35,291 nt of DNA from IMG/VR virus record IMGVR_UViG_3300042691_007137, positions 1 to 35,291 of that record. One strand, written 5' to 3'. Made by a program: the position numbers and the translations under genes. Positions 17,901 to 25,351 of this stretch are shown here, piece by piece (the first letter of the stretch is position 1; every line of letters starts with the position of its first letter). Source of the DNA: a virus. The notes under the pieces were generated by a model. It did no database searches. It had not been told where the DNA came from and saw only the letters and a list, made by a program, of their open reading frames with translations.

Positions 17901-20900
17901 GGCAAAGAATTATTCAAATCAAAAACATTAAAAGGAGCTAAAGAGTTTGTTTCAAATGATAATCAAGAGGCTTTAAGAATTCAACCTACTGAAACTACTA
18001 TAGAGACAGCTCCTGTTGAAGAGAAGTTCATTATAGATGGTAAAGAGTACACTAAAGAAGAAGCTATAGAGAAAAGTCAAAACAATAGTCGCCTTCCTAT
18101 CTATGGAAGTAAAATGGAATATAGTGGAAACGATCCGGAAGCTAAAAGATTTGTAGAAGAATATAATAGAGACTCAAATCCATATAATAATAATGGAGAC
18201 TTAAAAGGTAGTTATATTCAAGAACAAATACTAAAAGCTTTAAATGAAATGAACTTTAGAAAATTTGGTAATTTATATAGAAAACATATAGATTCAAATT
18301 TTAGTAGAGCAAATAATGAAAAATCTGTTGGAGGACTTCTTGATAAAAATTATTCATTTAAAGAGCTTGCAGGTTATATTATAGGAGATGCAGCTTCTAG
18401 TAGTTTTAAGGAAGCAGACTTCAGAGCATTTGCTAAAGAAGCAGGTATTTCAATACCTGAAAATCAAAAAGTGAAGTCTAAAGCCAAGCCTGCTCCAGTA
18501 GTAGAAGAATCTATTTTAGAGGAAGCGCCTACTGTAAAGCCTAAGCCGGCTCTTAAAGTAGAGCAGAAAATAGCGCAGATAGATGCGGCTATACAGTCTT
18601 TATTTGACAGAAATGGAACAGATACTACTAAGTGGGTTAATCAATCTGATAATCGTGATTTGATTGCATTAAAAAGAGCTAAGAAAGCCCTTTCTGAAGA
18701 TACTAAATCTCTTAAGACTTTCTTGGCCACTCCTATGGGTAAAAGATACTCAGAGATGGAGGCTAAGTTTGAGGCTCCTATAGCTGAAGCTAAAGCTGAG
18801 GTAGCTCCGGTGGCAGAGACTCCTAAAGTTGAGGCTCCTAAGAAACCATCTAACTTAGACAAGAAGATAGCTGAAGCTGAAAAGGATGTTGAGTTTTATG
18901 AATTTAAAATTTCAGACCTTGAGGTAGAGATAAAAGACGAGACTCAAAATACCAAGGATGAAGTAGCCGATTTAAATAAAAAAATTGAAGAGGTAAAAAA
19001 AGACACGTCTTTGAGTAGAGCCGAAAAGAAAGAGGCTATTGAAGATTTAAAGTATGAGATAGAGAATTTTAAAGAGAATCAACAGGATACTATAAACGAC
19101 CTTAAAGATGATTTGAAAGAAGCTAAATCTGAATTAAAAAAATCTGAAAAGAAACTAGAGAAGCTTAATAGCCAAAGAGGCCCTGTTGTTGAGGAAGTAG
19201 TAGAAGAAGAAGTTAAAGGTAAGTTGGATGAATTACTTGAATTAGATCCTAATGATAAAACTACTCTTGGCAAGATATCGTCAGAGCTTGGTGATATGAT
19301 TAACGAATTCAAGAGAATTGAGAAAGACTTAGGCTCTAACATCCTTCTTGTGCCTATGAGATACGTTCTCCAAGCTATCAAAGGATTTGTTGATGCCGGT
19401 ATGAGCTTGCAAGAAGCCATTAAGCAAGTGGCGTCTGATGAGAACTTAAAAGTAAGGGATATTATAAAAGGCATAAACTCTGTTAATGAGATTGTGAAGA
19501 TAGCCCCGGCTTACAATGCGCTTATGGAAAAAGCCGATAAGTTAATAGCTCGTCAAAAATCTAAGGGTGTAGACGATAAAAAGATTATAGCTAACCTGGA
19601 CAAAATGGTTAGAGAGTCTGATATCTACAAAGATCCAAATACCAATGATGCGCAAAGAAAAATCATGGAGCGTGAGGCTCGTGCAAAGATGGGCGTTGCT
19701 CCTAAAAGAGCTGTATCAATCGGCAGGGTTATAGGCGCTCTTAACGACATAAGAAACGTATCACGCGCAGAAAAATTAAAAATCATATCAAGGATAAGAG
19801 AGTTGTCAAAAGACGCTACAAAAGACTTGGTTGAAGAAATTAGAGAGTTAGCTAAGAAAGGTAACATAACACCAACTCAAGCGGTAAATCTTATATCTAA
19901 ATTCGGTAAGGTGAACTTATTGAATGAGTCATCAGTGGCTACTTTTGTCGACTATATGACTAAGGTGTTTGCTGATGCTGAATACGACAACAAGATAAGC
20001 GTAGCAAAAGGAAAATTAAAAGCGGCCAAGAAAAGCATCGCTACTAAGATTGGTATAGCTAATGGTCTAGCATTTCCTTTACAGACATTATTCTCAATAA
20101 ATCCAAGTCTTATACCTGTTAAAAATCTTGAAAGGTATATGGAGCTTGTAAAAATGTTTTCCGATAGAAAATCTGTATTGCAACTTGATGAGATATCACA
20201 AGTAATAAATGATGTTAATGATATTCTTAATGAAATAGATAATGAGCAATCATTAGTACCTGAGTTGACTTTTAGGCTTAATAACTCTAAAAATCAAGTT
20301 TTAAAGGATGGTGAATTAGACTATGCTGCTACCATTAAAAAAATGATTAAGGAGAATGAGATAACTCAAGAAGAGGCGGACCTAATGGTTAAGTACAAGA
20401 AAGAAATTGTACCACAAGAAGGAAAGGCAAAGAAAACAGATGCAGAGATTGAAGCAGAAAGAAAAGAGTTAGAAGCTGAAGTTAAAAAAGCTAAGGTAAA
20501 TTTTGGTGATTTACCAACTAGAGATGAAAGAGCTGTTGCTAAAAGAATAGCTGACCATCTTAAAAAACCTTTTATAAGTCAATTAAGCAATATAGAGTTA
20601 AATAACTTAATCAAAGCTATTGACAACATTAACAATGGGTATTTACCTCATCAAGCGGAATTAATACTAGAGAAGATAGATGGATTTTCCGATGCTAAAG
20701 CTGAGGTTAAAGTTATTGAAAATGGTAGCTTAGCCACAATAGGTAAAATTTACAATTCAATCAAATCAAAATTCACAGATAACGATGCTGTTTTTGAGAT
20801 GATAAGAAGAGCTCCATTGTTCAATATAGACCAAGTTTTAGGAAACTTTAAAACAAAAGAGTTGTTTGATGCATTATTAGGTAGGTCTGCCACAGCAGAG

Positions 20901-23174
20901 GCTAGGTTTTCTTTTGCTTTAAAAACAATTGATGAGAAATTAAAAAAAGCTCAAGATAAAGTTGCTAAATCTGAAGGATACTTTAAAAGTATGAATCCTC
21001 TAAAGGCCAAGATTTCTAGCTATAAAATAAAGACATATTTAATACAACTAGAACACAATACTAACCCTGGTGATCCACGTGTAAATCAAGCTTCAGAATA
21101 TATAAAAGAAACGGTAAAGCACATAAATAGATTGAAGTCTCAATATAATGAGAACGATGTGGAGATATTACAGGATATATTGGATAAATATGGAAAAGTT
21201 GTAGGTAAAGATAAAGATGGAAAAGATATAATTCAAATTGATATAGACAAATTATACAATTCATTTAGTAAGGCAGAAAAAGAAGCAATAAAAACTCTTC
21301 AAGAAATAAAGAAAGAAGAGACAGAGAAGGCTGAATTTACTGCAGCTGTAATTAGAGGGAAAAGAATTAACCCGCTAAACAACCACACGCATATAAGTGT
21401 GTTAAGTGAAGATAGTAAAGAAGATTTAGACTCAGGAGCTTCATTTGCCGATGAGTACAATAAGTCATTAAATCCATCAACAAAGGCTAAGAATTTAATG
21501 GAAAGAAGCCCTGGTGCAAAAGCTATTAATTTTGATGCCTATGCTACCGCTCACAAGTCCGCTAAATATGTTTTAATGGATTATTATTTAACAGCGCCAA
21601 TTAGAACTGCTAGGAAGTCTTTAAATGCGGCCGAAGCTGAATTAGAGAAAGATGGTCAAATGTCAAAAGAAAAGAGAAGGATTTTTAATGCTGTAAAAGA
21701 TTCTTTTGAAACAGCCGTTAAAGACTTAGTAACAAATAGTTATGTACAAACATCAACTTCTCAAGACATATCTAATTACATAAGCAAGCAAGGATATAGG
21801 GCTGTATTAGCGGGACTAGGAAGGTCAGGAGTAGAATTACTATCTAACCTTGGATATATTTCGTACGATCCTTTTACGTTTGCTAAAGGGTTAGAGTATA
21901 TGGGCATTTTATTATCTGAAGATGGACCAGCTATAATGAATGTTTCTGGTAGTGTGCAAACGCCTAGGGTTTATGCATCAGGGCTTTCAGGAAAAATGAT
22001 AGACACTGGTATTTTAGACCAATCTATTGGAACTAAATCTAGCAAGACTAGAGGTAAAGTTGTGAATAAAGCTCTACAAGTATGGAATTTAACCGGTAAG
22101 AAGGGATTAAATGCTGTTGAATTAACTGCCGATGCTTTAATAACATCTCCTGATAAACTTGTTATGAGACCATATTGGATGGGAAGTTTTGCTACAGAAC
22201 TTGAAAAACAATATGGAAGAAAAGTATCAAGAGAAGAATTAAAAAAAATAGCACAGAATGATGAGGCTTATGTAAATGAAAATCAAGAAGCTATTGATAA
22301 TGCTAGAAAAGTTGCAGACAAAAAATCTGTACTTATGGGAGCAACCAAAAATGGGTTTACAGGTCTTTTAAGAGGTAAAATAAGACCTGAAGACAAAGGG
22401 TATGAGGTTTTCCTAAAAAACTTTAATGGGTTTATGACCAACTTTATGATTTTTGAATATAATGCGGCAAGAGCCGGAGTTATGTCTGCCATAGGAAAAG
22501 GAGACATGACTAAGGCAGAAGGAGCTTCTATATTAGCTGGAGTTATAACTCGTATGACTGTTTATAATTTACTTATAAAAGCAGCAACTTCAGGAATTGC
22601 AGGTCTTTTAGGTATGGCCTTAGGGTTTGAAGACGATGATGAAGAAGAAGAGAAAACAATAAATCAAATGCTAGGTCAATCATTGAGTTCTACATTTGCC
22701 AGTTTAATTCTTGGTAGAGATTTTGGAAACATTACTAAAACAGTTGTGAATTACGGATTTGAAGAATTAGTAACAAAAGAATATCTTGAAGGATTGAGAA
22801 CAGGAGAGTATGATCCATATAAGGATGCAGTTTTATTCAACTCTTTACAAACTGATCCGAGAACAGGAGAAATTAAGTCTTGGGAAAATATTCCTAACTT
22901 TATGGGGGCTTATGGGCCTATGGCAAAAACAGCGGCTTTAGGAATAAAGGTAATTACTGCTGATGAGAAAAAAGAAGCTGATGCCATAGAGAGACAAGAG
23001 AAAGAGAGAAATATAAGACTTCCTCTTGAGATATTAGGTAATGCAGGATATATCCCTCTTTACAAGGAGATTAGAAAATCTGTTATGGATGATATATACA
23101 AGGACTTAAAAAATAATAGCAAAAAAGGAGTGAAAGTAATGAGTAGAGAAGAGTTTGACAAGCTTACTGAGTAA
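14934..23174 (+). CDS. Giant internal virion / ejection protein, 2746 residues
   Basis: The longest gene in the window. Residues 1-60 contain two copies of a short motif (NDLYNRAKSKGYTKSRDEF and NDMYSYVKSKGYKKDANSF) that I recall at the N-terminus of large virion proteins of Bacteroidota phages. Long coiled coils occur near residues 280-350 and 1310-1430. Pro/Val/Glu-rich linkers separate modules (near 870-960 and 1180-1210). Two copies of a (N/D)(D/G)K(Q/E)YTKEE motif appear near 820 and 1035. Hydrophobic segments lie near 490-520 and 2540-2570 (ILAGVITRMTVYNLLIKAAT, then GIAGLLGMALGF), and an acidic run DDDEEEE follows. The C-terminal 750 residues resemble the large polyvalent-protein regions of podoviral ejected proteins (T7 gp16 role). 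No lysozyme or transglycosylase catalytic motif and no DxDGD polymerase motif was seen. A run of ten A at about 15124-15133 is a possible slippage site. Confidence 0.62.
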   Translation: MDEEVINDLYNRAKSKGYTKSRDEFVGLLHKDNEVFNDMYSYVKSKGYKKDANSFSNLVGKKQEEPLKKKSSLESPELQERQTATTELPSVDGSLDTPVIDKKKFSLTAEDLKQIGKKQPTDMSGKPLLPSPDKAKGFLEKVKKEKEVRTAEEKKYGDIFDKQLNMPKPSESSYLKERLKSIDDDLISYEQEYVVPQLKYQFGDLGFEFEESGVIGDYVKVTAPNKKTIEISTDNLFNSKSKEQSEILKKFITENTPAKGLFVLEKTMKEQDIKFNSEKQVDQSIKSITKEVSLLNQKQKELLTRKAQLEKDIENVKLNPTPEGIQAIQDVIAKFDADVKSVLEEESSVKSKGLKLNQAVAKYGIQKAKQGSWSGGIWDSINRGIGKIASGTTSLVTDIATEIAPTGFGMSQKDLKNVSTEISKQIGVKPPSSQQTVDDWKKTLTEDQLNEWEDKVDDYIKKDIKSKTLPYIRIGAEEIFGDPATTTQWSNLKKEGFWGGAILGVAESLPAMIGGGNIAGWAQRTAQMYAQISDGISEEMENNPEFANITENEKLAITLPIGITSAVLEAYGLRNVLASKGVINSIAMSVLGKVGKGTSAKTFRELVQNEVESKLARGLITISAAGVAEFETGAAQELSETGFKVLYDEIKGKDMFNTPDSKLDLVENVLVAGAQEAVGGFLLGIPSGVSVAYSKKGFLNMDDSTFETFASMANDTNIQSAYIASLKQQITQGIITEKEAKEQLNDYRNSVGLYRQLPEGLTTQQKKEAMNLLKEKRDLENYVEGKDPSLVVKAKNRIEEIKESLNKLSEQPSAEYIINDKQYTKEEFLNELKDKTQEELKAMSIVVNNDEQTAKDINEKFKTDAVQEQKTDEGVLQPEQPEVGLQEMEQGDQVNQVVTEQGVQEEVVGIPDEVSQPIELSVSPEVTTEGPPPVPEGFDIVTEQAPAVEAPVVETINLEQITKNSYVDRISRNIIEKVGNNWVVKTEVEGKELFKSKTLKGAKEFVSNDNQEALRIQPTETTIETAPVEEKFIIDGKEYTKEEAIEKSQNNSRLPIYGSKMEYSGNDPEAKRFVEEYNRDSNPYNNNGDLKGSYIQEQILKALNEMNFRKFGNLYRKHIDSNFSRANNEKSVGGLLDKNYSFKELAGYIIGDAASSSFKEADFRAFAKEAGISIPENQKVKSKAKPAPVVEESILEEAPTVKPKPALKVEQKIAQIDAAIQSLFDRNGTDTTKWVNQSDNRDLIALKRAKKALSEDTKSLKTFLATPMGKRYSEMEAKFEAPIAEAKAEVAPVAETPKVEAPKKPSNLDKKIAEAEKDVEFYEFKISDLEVEIKDETQNTKDEVADLNKKIEEVKKDTSLSRAEKKEAIEDLKYEIENFKENQQDTINDLKDDLKEAKSELKKSEKKLEKLNSQRGPVVEEVVEEEVKGKLDELLELDPNDKTTLGKISSELGDMINEFKRIEKDLGSNILLVPMRYVLQAIKGFVDAGMSLQEAIKQVASDENLKVRDIIKGINSVNEIVKIAPAYNALMEKADKLIARQKSKGVDDKKIIANLDKMVRESDIYKDPNTNDAQRKIMEREARAKMGVAPKRAVSIGRVIGALNDIRNVSRAEKLKIISRIRELSKDATKDLVEEIRELAKKGNITPTQAVNLISKFGKVNLLNESSVATFVDYMTKVFADAEYDNKISVAKGKLKAAKKSIATKIGIANGLAFPLQTLFSINPSLIPVKNLERYMELVKMFSDRKSVLQLDEISQVINDVNDILNEIDNEQSLVPELTFRLNNSKNQVLKDGELDYAATIKKMIKENEITQEEADLMVKYKKEIVPQEGKAKKTDAEIEAERKELEAEVKKAKVNFGDLPTRDERAVAKRIADHLKKPFISQLSNIELNNLIKAIDNINNGYLPHQAELILEKIDGFSDAKAEVKVIENGSLATIGKIYNSIKSKFTDNDAVFEMIRRAPLFNIDQVLGNFKTKELFDALLGRSATAEARFSFALKTIDEKLKKAQDKVAKSEGYFKSMNPLKAKISSYKIKTYLIQLEHNTNPGDPRVNQASEYIKETVKHINRLKSQYNENDVEILQDILDKYGKVVGKDKDGKDIIQIDIDKLYNSFSKAEKEAIKTLQEIKKEETEKAEFTAAVIRGKRINPLNNHTHISVLSEDSKEDLDSGASFADEYNKSLNPSTKAKNLMERSPGAKAINFDAYATAHKSAKYVLMDYYLTAPIRTARKSLNAAEAELEKDGQMSKEKRRIFNAVKDSFETAVKDLVTNSYVQTSTSQDISNYISKQGYRAVLAGLGRSGVELLSNLGYISYDPFTFAKGLEYMGILLSEDGPAIMNVSGSVQTPRVYASGLSGKMIDTGILDQSIGTKSSKTRGKVVNKALQVWNLTGKKGLNAVELTADALITSPDKLVMRPYWMGSFATELEKQYGRKVSREELKKIAQNDEAYVNENQEAIDNARKVADKKSVLMGATKNGFTGLLRGKIRPEDKGYEVFLKNFNGFMTNFMIFEYNAARAGVMSAIGKGDMTKAEGASILAGVITRMTVYNLLIKAATSGIAGLLGMALGFEDDDEEEEKTINQMLGQSLSSTFASLILGRDFGNITKTVVNYGFEELVTKEYLEGLRTGEYDPYKDAVLFNSLQTDPRTGEIKSWENIPNFMGAYGPMAKTAALGIKVITADEKKEADAIERQEKERNIRLPLEILGNAGYIPLYKEIRKSVMDDIYKDLKNNSKKGVKVMSREEFDKLTE

Positions 23175-23550
23175 ATCTTATGTACTTCAAGTCTTTTTGC
23201 TTATCGTAATAGATTATTAATTCAAGGTTGTTATTTGGGGCGATAGAGCCCCATTTAACTTCCCCTCTTATCTTGTTGGCTTTGCCATAAATTATTCCAT
23301 CATCGCAAGTCCATATTATAACCGGGACAATTCTCTTGTCTATCAGCTTTACAACTTTCTTTGCCTCTACCGGTAATGGATATGAGTACCGCATTATAGT
23401 GGGGACCGGTCTTACCTCAGCATAGGCGATGAGGTTTCCTAACTTGTCCATTATTCGATAGTCAACATCAAGAGGATCTAATTTTTTAAATGAACCACCA
23501 AAAGTATTAACGAAAGCTGTAATTGCTTTTTCTTTTAGATTAGAAATCAT
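23164..23550 (-). CDS. Small protein, possible PD-(D/E)XK-like fold
   Basis: This 128-residue protein is the last gene of the leftward arm. Its stop overlaps the end of the giant virion gene by 11 bases on the opposite strand. The central part (DPLDVDYRIMDKLGNLIAYA, then EVRPVP) has the spacing of a restriction-like nuclease core: an Asp at the start of one strand, a tight turn, then a hydrophobic strand ending in E-x-R rather than E-x-K. Later strands (VPVIIWTCDDGIIYGKANKI) fit an alpha/beta fold. The lysine-to-arginine change would weaken catalysis, so an inactive nuclease-fold protein is possible. It overlaps the upstream gene by 11 bases, so translation is probably coupled. The fold call is tentative. 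Confidence 0.45.
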   Translation of the reverse strand: MISNLKEKAITAFVNTFGGSFKKLDPLDVDYRIMDKLGNLIAYAEVRPVPTIMRYSYPLPVEAKKVVKLIDKRIVPVIIWTCDDGIIYGKANKIRGEVKWGSIAPNNNLELIIYYDKQKDLKYIRFTQ

Positions 23551-23734
23551 CTTCTTCTATTGATTTTAAAATACACCTTAGCTCCATTATCAAGAACTGA
23601 GCGTCTCTTCTAATTAGTTTAATATCCCTATCGACCATGTTGTCATACATGTCTGATAGCAACGAATGGTATTCGTTTATCCGGTTAGCGATTCGACTTG
23701 CTCTTTCGTTCTCGCTCTCTAACAATGGGTTCAT
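23540..23734 (-). CDS. Small helical protein, function unknown
   Basis: This 64-residue, charged, fully helical protein (ERASRIANRINEYHSLLSDM, then LIRRDAQFLIMELRCILKSI) has heptad-like spacing of Leu and Ile, suggesting a helical hairpin or dimer. It ends in the acidic EEDDF. The ATG at 23734 is the only start, and the frame overlaps the next gene by 11 bases, so the pair is likely made together. No family is recognised. Confidence 0.55.
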   Translation of the reverse strand: MNPLLESENERASRIANRINEYHSLLSDMYDNMVDRDIKLIRRDAQFLIMELRCILKSIEEDDF

Positions 23735-23767
23735 ATCTCTTATGTTTCATTAGTTCATATGATTTAA

Positions 23768-24010
23768 TTAGAGTGGTTTATAAATTTCTACTTTTAGTCC
23801 GTGTTTTTCAAGTTCTTCAATCCTAAACTCCTGCAATGGAGATACGCGGCCTTTTTCAGCCTTTACTTCTACGAAAAGAACGTCAGAGTTTTTGGGTATA
23901 GCTATTAAGTCTGGTATTCCTGTTTTATTAGTCATCACCAATTTTATTACGTAGTACCCCTGGGCTTCAAGTTCCTTAATTTTTTTTGACTGTATCCTAC
24001 TTTCTTTCAT
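23768..24010 (-). CDS. VRR-NUC domain nuclease
   Basis: This 80-residue protein is a complete stand-alone VRR-NUC domain. It has an N-terminal helix (ESRIQSKKIKELEAQGYYVI), the GIPDLIAI motif with Asp34, and the FVEVKAEKGR strand with Glu48 and Lys50. SPLQ near residues 57-60 and a final helix and strand (HGLKVEIYKP) complete it. These are the PD-(D/E)XK catalytic residues in the order found in phage VRR-NUC proteins, which are structure-specific nucleases thought to act on recombination or replication branches. Length is usual for the phage form. Its start overlaps the preceding gene's stop by four bases (ATGA), indicating translational coupling. Confidence 0.88.
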   Translation of the reverse strand: MKESRIQSKKIKELEAQGYYVIKLVMTNKTGIPDLIAIPKNSDVLFVEVKAEKGRVSPLQEFRIEELEKHGLKVEIYKPL

Positions 24011-24201
24011 AGTTTATGAACTTTAGTTTGGTCATACGGTTGTATTTCTGTATGATTAACCCAAGATTTTTGATTTACGTTGTGAGTTCCGCCACTCCAA
24101 TCGCCTTGTATTTCTATTGTTGTTTTTCTAATTCCAACCACTTCAAATGGTGCTGAATCTGCTTTGTGGTAAACTTTGTCCCCTAATTTAAAATTGTGCA
24201 T
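24007..24201 (-). CDS. Small beta-barrel-like protein (KOW/YodC-like), function unknown
   Basis: This 64-residue protein starts with FKLGDKVYHKADSAPFEVVG, the pattern of small SH3/KOW or YodC-like barrels: a K-G-D-x-V turn, then a strand with V-G. A second strand pair follows (TTIEIQGDWSGGTHNVNQKS). It ends in HTEIQPYDQTKVHKL. Similar short barrels are frequent in Bacteroidota accessory regions, where function is unknown. It lies directly downstream of an attC-like palindrome, unlike all other genes in this string, which overlap or nearly overlap each other. That gap of 93 bases suggests that this gene, or the one before it, was inserted as a unit. Confidence 0.6.
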   Translation of the reverse strand: MHNFKLGDKVYHKADSAPFEVVGIRKTTIEIQGDWSGGTHNVNQKSWVNHTEIQPYDQTKVHKL

Positions 24202-24225
24202 AATATTTAGTTTTAATAATTCGTA

Positions 24226-24300
24226 CTGTTGCTAACAATGTATATAACAGATACGCAAAATCATGCTTCTCCGCATCTCTTATATACGCAACCGTTATAC
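24226..24300 (-). repeat. Imperfect palindrome, attC-like (integron cassette-like) or flavobacterial intergenic hairpin
   Basis: The core arms are 24240-24255 and 24272-24287: 15 of 16 positions can pair on the transcribed strand (one G-G mismatch, one G-U), around a 16-base loop. An outer TAAC/GTTA pair (24233-24236 with 24294-24297) adds a second short stem separated by unpaired bases. On the minus strand it begins GTATAACGGTTGCG, ends TTGTTAGCAACAGT, and its TAA is the stop codon of the upstream 101-residue gene. The two-stem plan, a core close to the attC R' site (TTGTTAG), and the stop codon lying inside the palindrome are typical of integron cassettes. There is no U-tract, so a simple terminator is less likely. 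Core matches to RYYYAAC/GTTRRRY are imperfect. Confidence 0.45.
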
Positions 24301-24600
24301 ATCTACTTTTGTAACCCTCATCAATTCGTTTATAGAGAATGTAATCTTATTGCACTCTTGAATAAACTCAATTAGTGATGGCAAGTCTTCTTTTTTAAAC
24401 GCGAACCGATCAGCCAGGAACCACGTGTAGGGGGAACAACTATCATCAAGCTCAATCTCTTGAATTTGAAATGCTAATTTTTTCTGAGGGTGTACAGTCA
24501 TGGTGAATGACAATGTATATTCCTTATTTTTTTCTAGCCACTTATTCTCAGGAACTTTGCTAGGTCTGTTATCATTGTTTACGCAAACACACTTTATCAT
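24295..24600 (-). CDS. Conserved hypothetical protein of Bacteroidota accessory regions
   Basis: This 101-residue protein opens with MIKCVCVNNDNRPSKVPENK and continues with an aromatic/hydrophobic beta region (EYTLSFTMTVHPQKKLAFQI). An acidic strand (EIELDDSCSPYTWFLADRFA) and a C-terminal helix follow. I recall near-identical openings (MIKCxCxxxxxRPxxxPxxKW) in uncharacterised proteins of Bacteroidota genomes and phages. Its function is not known to me. Two cysteines at positions 4 and 6 and one near 53 are noted, but they do not form a zinc motif. It overlaps the upstream gene by four bases (ATGA). Its TAA stop lies inside the attC-like palindrome. Confidence 0.62.
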   Translation of the reverse strand: MIKCVCVNNDNRPSKVPENKWLEKNKEYTLSFTMTVHPQKKLAFQIQEIELDDSCSPYTWFLADRFAFKKEDLPSLIEFIQECNKITFSINELMRVTKVDV

Positions 24601-24875
24601 TTCTTAGTTGACTTTTTATTTTGGCCATTACGTGCTCGGTTAGACTTCATATTTTCTTTCACTACTGTTCCGGCTTTGGTATGACTCATGTCTTTACCAT
24701 CTCCATTGCCGTAGGTCCCCGCTTCTCTATTGGCTTTGTTGAGTTCTACTCTGTAGTTCTTTCTCTTCTCAGTAGCTTGGTACTTCTTATCGTAAGCTAA
24801 CTTTTTTTTCTTTCTTTCTTCTGACATTCCTAACTTGTCATACGATGGGTGCTTCCCGGCTAATTTGTTTTTCAT
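24597..24875 (-). CDS. Basic HNH-like protein, probably degenerate
   Basis: This 92-residue protein is strongly basic. It contains ERKKKKLAYDKKYQATEKRK, a linker, then NREAGTYGNGDGKDMSHTKA, then KENMKSNRARNGQNKK. The order DGKDxSH, a spacer of about 14 residues, then N-R-x-R-N-G resembles the compact HNH-type proteins common in phages (DGKDVDH ... NxxxxSxxxNRSFxR). However, the second metal-binding His of a full HNH core is not present, so nuclease activity is doubtful. The basic composition would still allow nucleic-acid binding. It overlaps both neighbours by four bases, consistent with a tightly coupled operon. Confidence 0.6.
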   Translation of the reverse strand: MKNKLAGKHPSYDKLGMSEERKKKKLAYDKKYQATEKRKNYRVELNKANREAGTYGNGDGKDMSHTKAGTVVKENMKSNRARNGQNKKSTKK

Positions 24876-25081
24876 AATCCTTTTTCTTTTTTAAATTCGT
24901 TCAACATATCTTTGTCTGTAAAGTGAAAGTACTTCTCAGCATTTTCTATGGTATCATTCATTCTCATCCATCGATGAAACTCAATAGCGAACTCGTCAAA
25001 CAAATCTTCGGTGAATAAAATTTTTTGAAGATTGCCAGAGTCGTCTATTATTATTGTTTGTATTTTTTCTTTGAGTGTCAT
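24872..25081 (-). CDS. Small acidic protein, function unknown
   Basis: This 69-residue protein has a short beta segment (IQTIIIDDSGNLQKILFTED) and an acidic helical remainder (LFDEFAIEFHRWMRMNDTIE). No family is recognised. The ATG at 25081 is preceded by the palindrome AATAATTATT (25082-25091), the same 10-mer that forms the ends of the hairpin at 25105-25158. It overlaps the next gene by four bases (ATGA). Confidence 0.5.
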   Translation of the reverse strand: MTLKEKIQTIIIDDSGNLQKILFTEDLFDEFAIEFHRWMRMNDTIENAEKYFHFTDKDMLNEFKKEKGL

Positions 25082-25104
25082 AATAATTATTTTTATAGAT
25101 TTCT

Positions 25105-25158
25105 AATAATTATTAATATGTTCACCGCATCAATGAGGTAAACATATTAATAATTATT
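25105..25158 (-). repeat. Long near-perfect hairpin flanked by AATAATTATT palindromes
   Basis: Arms of 22 bases (25105-25126 and 25137-25158) pair at 21 positions with a single C/A mismatch on the plus strand. That mismatch becomes a G-U wobble on the transcribed minus strand, so the RNA stem is complete. The loop is 10 bases. The distal arm covers the stop codon of the 65-residue gene. The self-complementary 10-mer AATAATTATT is present at both ends of the hairpin and again at 25082-25091. There is no GC-rich stem and no clean U-tract, so it is not a standard terminator. An RNA-processing or stability element, or a DNA cruciform / protein-binding site, is possible. Confidence 0.7.
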
Positions 25159-25351
25159 GTTTAACTATATACAATCTACTTTTTTTGTCATACACTACAT
25201 TTTCTTTTGGTATAATTTTAACCTCTGAAATTAGAATTTTACAAGGCTCGCTGTAATACCAAATGTAATCAGGGTCTGTTTCTGAAATCATACCTGCTTC
25301 GCAATATTGTGGTCTGATACCGGGTGGTTGGAAATAAACTGTATCGCTCAT
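25154..25351 (-). CDS. Small protein, function unknown
   Basis: This 65-residue protein is rich in aromatic residues (TVYFQPPGIRPQYCEAGMIS, then DPDYIWYYSEPCKILISEVK) and probably all beta. Two cysteines (near 18 and 39) are isolated. No family is recognised. The start overlaps the stop of the SNF2-type helicase by four bases (ATGA), and the stop lies in the distal arm of the hairpin, so it probably belongs to the helicase transcript. Confidence 0.5.
   Translation of the reverse strand: MSDTVYFQPPGIRPQYCEAGMISETDPDYIWYYSEPCKILISEVKIIPKENVVYDKKSRLYIVKQ

Noticed and set aside
19079-19474. 131-residue open frame on the minus strand within the giant gene
   Set aside because: It is the mirror of Lys/Glu/Asp-rich coding sequence (Ser/Phe/Leu-rich product), a typical shadow with no start context.
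14934-23174. Virion RNA polymerase, as expected in many crAss-like phages
   Set aside because: No DxDGD-type metal motif was found by reading the sequence. The C-terminal half looks like an ejected polyvalent protein instead.
23130-23220. Bidirectional terminator at the convergent junction
   Set aside because: No stem of useful length with a T-tract was seen. The two genes overlap by 11 bases at their ends.
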